Under the pieces are notes generated by a model. It did no database searches, had not been told where the DNA came from, and worked only from the letters and a program-made list of their open reading frames with translations. From assembly GCF_007745175.1 (NCBI RefSeq), contig NZ_CP036271.1:1694154-1758153 (forward strand): DNA of 64,000 nt, in the 5' to 3' direction. This document shows positions 29,602 through 36,408 of this stretch, piece by piece. A program made the translations under genes and the position numbers. The stretch is from Caulifigura coniformis. GTDB lineage: Bacteria > Planctomycetota > Planctomycetia > Planctomycetales > Planctomycetaceae. Numbering within the stretch: position 1 is the first letter of the stretch; each line of letters starts with the position of its first letter.

Positions 29602-30438
29602 ATGCCTGAGCTGCCCGAAGTTGAAACGATGGTTCGCGGGATTCGTCCCGTTCTCGAAGGCCGGACGCTCATCGACTTCGTTCGCATGCCCTGCCCGCGC
29701 AAGCCGCTCTCTCTCAAACCCGGACTCGCGGCCATCCGCCAGCGAGCCAATGGCCAGGCCATCTCGGCGGTCCGCCGTCGCGCCAAACGGGTGGTGATCG
29801 AGCTCGAGTCCGGAGCGGGATTTGTCATCGAACCGCGGATGACCGGCCTGATGCTGGTGAGCGATCCGCCGACCCGCGAGCACCTGCGATTCGCGTGGCA
29901 GGTGCAGGGGCTTCGCGGAGTCGAGACGGTGCTGTTCTGGGACCGCCGCGGTCTCGGTACCGTGCAGCTGCTTGGCCCGGACGACCTGACTGCCCTGATG
30001 CTTCCCGGCCGGCTCGGCCCCGACGCCCTGGAGATGACGCCCGCCCTCTGGCGGGAGACACTGGCCAGAACCCGTCGGCCGATCAAGGTGGCGCTGCTCG
30101 ATCAGGGTCTCGTCGCGGGCATCGGGAATCTTTATGCCAGCGAGATCCTGCACCGGTCGCGGATCGCCCCATCGACTCCTGCCAGCGAGGTTTCAGGTCC
30201 GGGAATCCGCCGGTTGGCCGAGGCGGTGGAAACGGTGCTGCAACTGGCCATTCGGCACGAAGGGAGCACGCTGAGCGACGGCACCTACCGTAATGCGCTG
30301 AACCAGGATGGCGGCTACCAGAACTCGCACCAGGTATACGATCGGGCCGGGCGGGACTGCCCGCGGTGCGGCAAAACGATCCTGCGCATCGTGCAGGCGC
30401 AAAGGTCGACATTCTACTGCGCCGGCTGCCAGCGTTGA
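29602..30438 (+). CDS. mutM: Formamidopyrimidine-DNA glycosylase
   Basis: 278 residues. A base excision repair enzyme removing oxidised purines such as 8-oxoguanine and nicking the abasic site. The start [16 protein letters not shown] supplies the catalytic Pro2 and Glu3. Other marks are the beta-hairpin lysine region [13 protein letters not shown], the helix-two-turn-helix [20 protein letters not shown] and the C-terminal zinc finger CPRCG...FYCAGCQR with four cysteines. Open frame upstream to 29341 is not part of the protein. Confidence 0.97.
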   Translation: MPELPEVETMVRGIRPVLEGRTLIDFVRMPCPRKPLSLKPGLAAIRQRANGQAISAVRRRAKRVVIELESGAGFVIEPRMTGLMLVSDPPTREHLRFAWQVQGLRGVETVLFWDRRGLGTVQLLGPDDLTALMLPGRLGPDALEMTPALWRETLARTRRPIKVALLDQGLVAGIGNLYASEILHRSRIAPSTPASEVSGPGIRRLAEAVETVLQLAIRHEGSTLSDGTYRNALNQDGGYQNSHQVYDRAGRDCPRCGKTILRIVQAQRSTFYCAGCQR

Positions 30439-30623
30439 CCGGCGATGAAATTTGCTCCACCTGTGTTGAAGTTTGCCTCGCACCTGATCGGCATAATCGA
30501 TACGACCGCTTAGCTTGCGACGGGTTCGGCTCAGTGGCCGGATCTTTGCGACGAACAGGGCCGCACGACAGTCTTAGGCTTCCAGTGTGTTGGAGTCCCC
30601 TCTGCTGTCCCCTCGGCCTTGAT

Positions 30624-31763
30624 ATGGAACTCGTCCTGCCCGGCATGGAGCGACTCAGCGGCCACAGCGCGCCCCATTGGCCGTGGCGGCTTGTGGGTTG
30701 CATTCCGCCACAGCGACAACTGCAGCAGTTCCAGGTCGATTCCGAAGGATTCATCATTGGCCGCCGGCCCGGCTCCAATCTGCAGGTCGTCTCGCCGCGC
30801 GTCTCCGGCCGGCACGCAGAACTGCTGACGATCGGGAAGCACCTGTTCATCAGGGACCTCGGAAGCACCAACGGAACGTACGTCAATCGCCGGCGGATCG
30901 AGCAGCCGACGCCGATCGCCGAAGGGGACCATATCGAAGTTGCGGACGTCGAATTTCGCGTCGAGCGCGAGCACAGCAACGATTCGTCCGAGGAACTTCC
31001 AACGTTCCGGCAGACGCATTCCGACATCGAGACGATCGAATCCGACTGGGTGTTGAGCCAGCTCGACATGCTCATTCGCGATCGTGCCGTGACCCCGCAT
31101 TACCAGGCCATCGTCACCATCGATGGCGCGAAGACGGTCGGCTACGAAGCCCTCGCCCGCAGTGAAATGTGCGGGCTCGAGAGCCCGCATTCGATGTTCG
31201 ACACGGCCAGGATGGTCAATCGCGAAGTCGAACTGAGCATGATGTGCCGTCAGCGGGCCGTGGAAATCGCCAGTCGGCTGCCGCGACGTCAGGCCCTGTT
31301 CGTCAACACGCACCCGATGGAGGACTTCATTGCGGATGTGCTCCCCTCGATGAAGCAGCTTCGCCGGATCGCTCCCGAACAGCCGATCGTCGTGGAGATC
31401 CACGAGGCTGCCATCCACGATCCGCAGAGCGTCCGCGAGTTTCACGCTGCTCTCAAGGATCTGAACATTCGCCTGGCCTATGACGACTTCGGGGCCGGAC
31501 GTTCAAGGCTCATGGAGCTTGTGAAGGCGCCGCCCGACTTCCTGAAATTCGACGCCTCGCTGATCCGCAACCTCGACTCCGCCAGTCCGCAGCAGATGCG
31601 GCTGCTAAGCACGCTGATCGACGTCGTGAGGGACTTCAACATCTGCACGCTGGCCGAGGGAATTGAAACCGTCGGCGAGATGGAAGCCTGCCGGGCTCTC
31701 GGCTTCGAACTGGCCCAGGGGTTCTACTTCGGCATTCCGCTGGACGCCGACGACATCCGGTAA
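30624..31763 (+). CDS. FHA-EAL fusion: phosphothreonine-binding cyclic-di-GMP phosphodiesterase
   Basis: 379 residues. Residues ~35-115 are a forkhead-associated domain with FIIGRRPGSN (Gly46, Arg47), SPRVSGRHAEL (Ser61, Arg63, His64) and DLGSTNGTYVN (Asn83, Gly84), the residues that bind phosphothreonine in this family. Residues ~135-375 are an EAL domain with YEALAR (Glu175), FVNTHP (Asn228), VVEIHE (Glu258), YDDFGAG (Asp287, Asp288), FLKFD (Lys308), LAEGIE (Glu345) and QGFYFG (Gln365), the full catalytic set. It should hydrolyse cyclic di-GMP, with FHA linking it to a phosphorylated partner (inference). No membrane helix. The start at 30624 removes an unrelated upstream stretch. Confidence 0.93.
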   Translation: MELVLPGMERLSGHSAPHWPWRLVGCIPPQRQLQQFQVDSEGFIIGRRPGSNLQVVSPRVSGRHAELLTIGKHLFIRDLGSTNGTYVNRRRIEQPTPIAEGDHIEVADVEFRVEREHSNDSSEELPTFRQTHSDIETIESDWVLSQLDMLIRDRAVTPHYQAIVTIDGAKTVGYEALARSEMCGLESPHSMFDTARMVNREVELSMMCRQRAVEIASRLPRRQALFVNTHPMEDFIADVLPSMKQLRRIAPEQPIVVEIHEAAIHDPQSVREFHAALKDLNIRLAYDDFGAGRSRLMELVKAPPDFLKFDASLIRNLDSASPQQMRLLSTLIDVVRDFNICTLAEGIETVGEMEACRALGFELAQGFYFGIPLDADDIR

Positions 31764-31834
31764 ACGCGGCCCGGACATGGCGGTCCCGCAACTGCGGGCT
31801 CTGAAACGTCCCGTTGATCTATGATCACGGAACC

Positions 31835-32296
31835 ATGACGGACCGAACCCGCCGACGATTGATGGCCACGGCCGCGCTGATTGGCGGCACTGCCTTGGCA
31901 GCCTGGCTGCTTTCGCCGCAGGTCGACCCCAGGCTCGTCGGCGAATGGGTGAACGTCGCCCCTGCGGAGTTCGCTGCCTACCGCCGGTTCAATACCGACG
32001 GGACGCACTCTCTGTCGCCCAGGTTCCCGGGAGGAGGAGGGTGGGCCGTTTCAGGCGACACCCTGATCTTCACAGAGAATCTGCCCCCGTTCAGCCTGAC
32101 GGGCTCTTTGCGCAGAACCTGGATCGCGATCGTCAATCGCATTCGGATGGGAGGCCCCACGAGGGAGCAGTACACGATCCTGGAGGTGACCCCGACGATG
32201 CTTCGCATCCAGTCGCAGGCGGGGCTTGCGCCGGTCGAGGTCTACCGCCGCAAGTCGATCGCCGATTCCCCGCCGGAGAGTCGACCACCCGGTTGA
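31835..32296 (+). CDS. Small membrane-anchored/exported lipocalin-like protein
   Basis: 153 residues, MTDRTRRRLMATAALIGGTA start, one N-terminal hydrophobic segment (ALIGGTALAAWLLSP) and a short beta-rich domain (LVGEWVNVAP, GGWAVSGDTLIFTENLPP, EQYTILEVTPTMLRIQSQAG). The G-E-W opening and closing strand pattern resemble lipocalin-like or extracellular fatty-acid-binding-like folds, but no defined family is certain. It overlaps a hairpin at its stop. Confidence 0.6.
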   Translation: MTDRTRRRLMATAALIGGTALAAWLLSPQVDPRLVGEWVNVAPAEFAAYRRFNTDGTHSLSPRFPGGGGWAVSGDTLIFTENLPPFSLTGSLRRTWIAIVNRIRMGGPTREQYTILEVTPTMLRIQSQAGLAPVEVYRRKSIADSPPESRPPG

Positions 32297-32304
32297 TGGT
32301 CGAC
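32280..32304. repeat. Inverted repeat at the convergent gene end
   Basis: GTCGACCA, nine bases, TGGTCGAC; perfect arms. It spans the stop of the 31835 gene and lies just before the convergent GH5-like gene's stop. No T-tract, but it may act as a bidirectional transcription end or processing site. Confidence 0.4.
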
Positions 32305-32324
32305 TCAGCAACAATCGGCGGGAA

Positions 32325-33461
32325 CTACTTCGTCGCCCCTTTGGTGACCGACCTGATGTACTCCACTTCCTTCACGTCATAGGGAGTGCCGTCCGTTCGA
32401 AAGATGTCGTGGAACCACTTCGGCGGCTCGGCGGCGTAGGGCTTCTTCCACGAATCCCAGGGGTAGATGGTGTTCGTTTTCCCCTGTACGAAGCCCCAGT
32501 TGTAAACGTCGACCCCCTCGGCCTTCAGATCGGCGAGGATGGGATCGAACGTGCTCCCCATGGGCCGGGCCATGTATTCGGTGCACGAGAGCGGCCGCTT
32601 GTATTGCTTCATCGCAGCGACCCACTGCTTCATCTCGGCCTGGTTTCCATAGCTGTGGAAGCTGATGATGTCGGACTGTTCGATCTGGATCCGTTCAATC
32701 GGAATCATGCGTTCCGGCGCGAGGGCGCGGTTCTTGACCCACAGCCCCGACGTGAGGGGCTGGGTGGGGTTGACCGAACGAGCCCATTCAAACGTCTTCC
32801 TCAGCAGCTCTTCGGTGATCTGCATTTTGCCGGGCGGCTCCTGCTTGAGACCGTTCCGGCCGTAGCTGTTCTCGTTGTGATTGTCCGGTTCGTTCCACAG
32901 GTCCCACACGACGACGCGCGGGTCATCCTTGAACCGTGCGATCACCCCTTTGGTGTACTCTTCGAGCAGACGGTGCCGCTCGCGATTGATGAGGTCCTGG
33001 GCGCCGGGACTCTGGACCCAGCCGGAGTTATGGAGTCCCTGTTTGGGTTCACGCTGCTTTCCGAGCTTCGGATTCGGGTCCCAGACGCTGTCGAACAGCA
33101 CGAACATGATCCGGATCTTGTGCTTCTCGGCGACTTCCAGGAGCTGATCCATCCGCTTCAGCAGCCCTTCCTTGTCCTGCTCCCAGAGCAGGTGATGCAG
33201 GAAGACGCGCATCGAGTTCATGCCGAGGTCCTCCGCCCAGCCGAGTTCGCGATCAATCGCGGCGAGGTCGAAGGTATCGGCCTGCCACATTTCGAGCTGG
33301 TTGATGGCATACGCCGGTCCGAAATTGGCGCCCACGAGCCAGCCCGTCTGCTGACGCCAGGTGGTGGCCTTCTCGGGCGTCCAGCGCGACTGCGCCAGCG
33401 CCTGCGAGGCGCAGGCGACCAACAGGAGTGCAAACGTCAGGCAGCGACAACGCAAAGTCAT
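32325..33461 (-). CDS. Secreted glycoside hydrolase, GH5-like (clan GH-A)
   Basis: 378 residues; signal peptide MTLRCRCLTFALLLVACASQ, cleavage near ALA-QS. A retaining (beta/alpha)8 glycosidase: acid/base in VWDLWNEPDN (Asn190-Glu191), nucleophile in SCTEYMARP (Glu295), plus the strand-end segments MNSMRVFLHH and SFHSYGN. The likely substrate is a beta-linked glycan such as a mannan or glucan; the exact GH family is not certain by eye. It lies 67 bp downstream of the FAD oxidoreductase gene at 33529 on the same strand, so they are likely co-transcribed. Confidence 0.9.
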   Translation of the reverse strand: MTLRCRCLTFALLLVACASQALAQSRWTPEKATTWRQQTGWLVGANFGPAYAINQLEMWQADTFDLAAIDRELGWAEDLGMNSMRVFLHHLLWEQDKEGLLKRMDQLLEVAEKHKIRIMFVLFDSVWDPNPKLGKQREPKQGLHNSGWVQSPGAQDLINRERHRLLEEYTKGVIARFKDDPRVVVWDLWNEPDNHNENSYGRNGLKQEPPGKMQITEELLRKTFEWARSVNPTQPLTSGLWVKNRALAPERMIPIERIQIEQSDIISFHSYGNQAEMKQWVAAMKQYKRPLSCTEYMARPMGSTFDPILADLKAEGVDVYNWGFVQGKTNTIYPWDSWKKPYAAEPPKWFHDIFRTDGTPYDVKEVEYIRSVTKGATK

Positions 33462-33528
33462 GAGAGAGTTCCTCAGGGGATTTCGAGCGCAGGTATCGAG
33501 GTAGGGAGGCCACTTTCAGGCGCGGGCG

Positions 33529-35625
33529 TTATTGGATGGGAATCGCCTGAACGGCGTCCGCAATGACGTGGCCATTGGCCCCTTCATTCCGGATTTCGAC
33601 GGTCGCATGACCCGGATCGAGGCGGTGAACTCCGAGCTTGTGGAACACGCCATCAATCGCGGGCTTCTTCTTCTGGTCGACGCGATAGATCTCCGTGCCG
33701 TCGGCATGCCGCACGACGACCGTCACGTTGCTGGCGCGATTGGCGTTTGCCGAGTAGCTGACCCGAAGTTCGTATCGACCGGCCTCCTTGATCGGCAGCG
33801 TATAGGTCAACCGGCAGCCTTTGCCCACGGCGCCGTCATGCGCGTAGTTCTTGCCGACGAATGGACCGATCGATGTCCCGTCAGACCATTCGCCGGTGGG
33901 CTTCGCGGAGTCGTTGTCGACGACGACGCCGGAGAGTTTGGAAACATCCAGGTCGATCTTGGCCGTGGCGCCCTGCGGCAGATCGAGCACCTGCTGTTCG
34001 CTGAGCAGCTTCGTCCGAAGTTCGTCGTAGTCGACATCCTGGACGGCCTGCTGCCTGTCGATCGCAATGCAGCCCGCGGCTGCGGCGGAGTGGCCGAGGA
34101 TCATGAACACGGGCTCCATCCGGATCGAGCCATACGCAATATGCGATGATGACAGGCAGACCGGGACGAACAGGTTGTCGCATTCGTTCTTCTTCGGAAC
34201 GATCGACCTGTAGCTGATGAGGTACGGGCCGCCGGGGCTGACCTGCACATCGCCTTCGTTGCGGACGTGCCCCTCAGCGTCGACGAACCGCTGCACGTGA
34301 TGCGAGTCCATGTTGTAGGAGCCCAGGCCGACACTGTCGGGCGCTTTGCGGACGCGCCGGCAGTCGTTCTCCGTCTGCACGTAGTCGCTCACCATGCGCC
34401 GCGCTTCGCGGATGTAGGCTCCGTAGGGGAAGTTGTCGTTGTCGACGAACTCATCCTTCGCGTAGCCCCACTTGGCCACCTGCTTCCGGACGTCTTCCGG
34501 CACGCGGGGATTGGTCTGCAGGGTCCACAGGAAGCCGCGGACGTAAGTTTCGTGGGCCTTGAGGATCCGTTCGCGCTCCTTGTAGCCCGCTTCGGGGTAG
34601 TCGTAGTTCCTGCTGATCCAATCGGTCGACACGGCGAAGTTGTTATTGAGGTCCGTCTTCCGGTTCGGGAGCAGGCCGGGAACGCTGAGCGGGATCCTCA
34701 GGTCACCCGCTTCGAAATTGCGGAGCAGCAGTTCGTGCTCGAGCGGGTCGTAGCCGACGGGCTTCTGAAAGGCGACGCGGTTCTCCGGAACGTCCGTCAT
34801 GCAGACGCGGTAGTTGTACGCCTGCACGCGTTTGTCGGCCTCCCCATCAACTCCGGGGTCCGTGTTGATTCCCGGCAGCAGTCCGCTCGATTTGTCGCCG
34901 GCCCGGACATAGGGATCGACGGGCTTCACGAACTGGTGCTTGTCGCCACGGGCCACCTGCACGCCGTTCAGCGACTCCCCGTACTGCTTGTTCGCTTCCC
35001 GTCCGACGGTGTACGAGACTCCGGCGAGCGCCATCAGATCGCCTTCGTACGTGGCGTCGATGAACATCTTTCCGGTGAACTCCCTGCCCGATTCCATCTT
35101 GATCCGGATGATTGTCTGGCCGTTCTTGGTCACGCCGCCCGCCCCTTGATCGCGCTGGATCCGCTCGCCACGGACGACGACGACCTTCGTTTCTTTCAGC
35201 ATCGTCTCCAGCGTCTTCTCCGCTGCGCTTGGCTCGAAGACCCACATTGCGTCCCCGCCGTCCTTGAACTGCTTGTGCTTGTCTGGATCGTCATGCACCC
35301 AGGACGAGTCGTTCGAGTAGTACCGCCGTAGCCGTATATAGAACTCGCGTGACAGCCCGCCGATGACCCGTTTGTCGCCGGTGTCGGTCCATCCCAGGCC
35401 GCTCGTCGTCAGCCCACCCACGTGCTGCGTGGGTTCGATCACGACGGCCGTCTTGCCCAGCCGGTCGGCCTCGATCGCCGCGATGACGCCGCTTGCGGTG
35501 CCCCCATAGACCACGATGTCATACGACGTCGCCGCGTCAGCAGCCGCCGTGTTCGATGCGGGAAGGGAGATCGCGACGACCAGGAACAAAGTCGTCAGCA
35601 GGGACCGCGTGAGCGTGGCGGGCAT
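33529..35625 (-). CDS. Secreted FAD-dependent oxidoreductase with C-terminal golvesin/CBM-like domain (paralogue)
   Basis: 698 residues from the ATG at 35623-35625, with AGGA eight bases before it. Signal peptide MPATLTRSLLTTLFLVVAIS ending near AAA-DA. Nucleotide-binding motif YDIVVYGGTASGVIAAIEAD and EPTQHVGGLTTSGLGWTDTG; then [20 protein letters not shown]. The C-terminal beta domain (GRYELRVSYSANANRASN, ending GHVIADAVQAIPIQ) closely parallels that of the protein at 14486-16576. The reaction is unknown. A 62-residue upstream extension is Arg-rich and rejected. Confidence 0.9.
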   Translation of the reverse strand: MPATLTRSLLTTLFLVVAISLPASNTAAADAATSYDIVVYGGTASGVIAAIEADRLGKTAVVIEPTQHVGGLTTSGLGWTDTGDKRVIGGLSREFYIRLRRYYSNDSSWVHDDPDKHKQFKDGGDAMWVFEPSAAEKTLETMLKETKVVVVRGERIQRDQGAGGVTKNGQTIIRIKMESGREFTGKMFIDATYEGDLMALAGVSYTVGREANKQYGESLNGVQVARGDKHQFVKPVDPYVRAGDKSSGLLPGINTDPGVDGEADKRVQAYNYRVCMTDVPENRVAFQKPVGYDPLEHELLLRNFEAGDLRIPLSVPGLLPNRKTDLNNNFAVSTDWISRNYDYPEAGYKERERILKAHETYVRGFLWTLQTNPRVPEDVRKQVAKWGYAKDEFVDNDNFPYGAYIREARRMVSDYVQTENDCRRVRKAPDSVGLGSYNMDSHHVQRFVDAEGHVRNEGDVQVSPGGPYLISYRSIVPKKNECDNLFVPVCLSSSHIAYGSIRMEPVFMILGHSAAAAGCIAIDRQQAVQDVDYDELRTKLLSEQQVLDLPQGATAKIDLDVSKLSGVVVDNDSAKPTGEWSDGTSIGPFVGKNYAHDGAVGKGCRLTYTLPIKEAGRYELRVSYSANANRASNVTVVVRHADGTEIYRVDQKKKPAIDGVFHKLGVHRLDPGHATVEIRNEGANGHVIADAVQAIPIQ

Positions 35626-35674
35626 CGAACATCCTGTCAGAAAATCATGCAGGCAGTGAAGTCGGACCGGCCAT

Positions 35675-35702
35675 TTGAAAACTGGCCATGGCAAATTGCA
35701 AT
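35675..35702 (+). promoter_or_regulatory. Candidate promoter for the zinc-ribbon membrane protein gene
   Basis: TTGAAA (35675-35680), 16-bp spacer, TGCAAT (35697-35702), ~95 bp before the next plus-strand ATG. By eye only. Confidence 0.3.
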
Positions 35703-35796
35703 CAACATCCCCTGCGCCGCGCGGGCGTTCACGCCGGTTCTCGTGCGCGGATGATTCTGCTAGTTTCAATGTTCGCGCTCCGTTACCCGGGTTCCC

Positions 35797-36249
35797 ATGC
35801 GATTCGCGTTTCACTGCCCCGCCTGCTTTCGCACGGTCGCCACTTCGGTGACGCCGCAGTCACCCGCCGTGACCTGCCCGTGCGGCTGGAAGCGGCCTCT
35901 CGAAGCCAGCGCCTGGAACGGGGACCATCCGCGCGAGTGTCTCGCCTGCGGCAACGCGGACCTGTGGCGGCAGAAGGATTTTCCCCAGCGGATGGGGATC
36001 GCGATCATCGCCGTGCAGATCGTGCTGACGACGATGTTCTGGTCGTGGCGCCGGCCGGTGTGGACGTATGCGACGCTGATCGTGTTTGCGCTGCTCGACA
36101 TGGTCCTGTTCGCGGTGCTTCCGGATGTACTCGTCTGTTACCGCTGCCGCGCGCGGCATCGCACATCGGGCGGAGAAGATCGGACGACGTTCGACCTCGA
36201 AACGGCCGAACGTTATCGTCAGGAGCGATTGCGCCTGGCGGAAAAATGA
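35797..36249 (+). CDS. Zinc-ribbon membrane protein of unknown function
   Basis: 150 residues. An N-terminal Cys-rich head (CPAC, CPCG, CLACG) is followed by two membrane helices (GIAIIAVQIVLTTMFWSW and TYATLIVFALLDMVLFAVL) and a second short Cys pair (VCYRC) with a soluble basic tail. The pattern suggests a rubredoxin-like zinc site tethered to the membrane. No defined family. A similar layout, with one helix, occurs in the protein at 61473-61769. Confidence 0.75.
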   Translation: MRFAFHCPACFRTVATSVTPQSPAVTCPCGWKRPLEASAWNGDHPRECLACGNADLWRQKDFPQRMGIAIIAVQIVLTTMFWSWRRPVWTYATLIVFALLDMVLFAVLPDVLVCYRCRARHRTSGGEDRTTFDLETAERYRQERLRLAEK

Positions 36250-36408
36250 GCCTGGCGGGGAAGTGGAGCCCCGTGAATCTCACCGCCGTCCAGAACCGGA
36301 ATCCGTTCCGACTCCGATCGCCGACGCGGCGCCGATGACGCCGTGTGCGCTGGAACTCCACGCTTTGTGTTCGCGGCCCTGGCCGTGTGCACGTCTCGCT
36401 GACGAATC

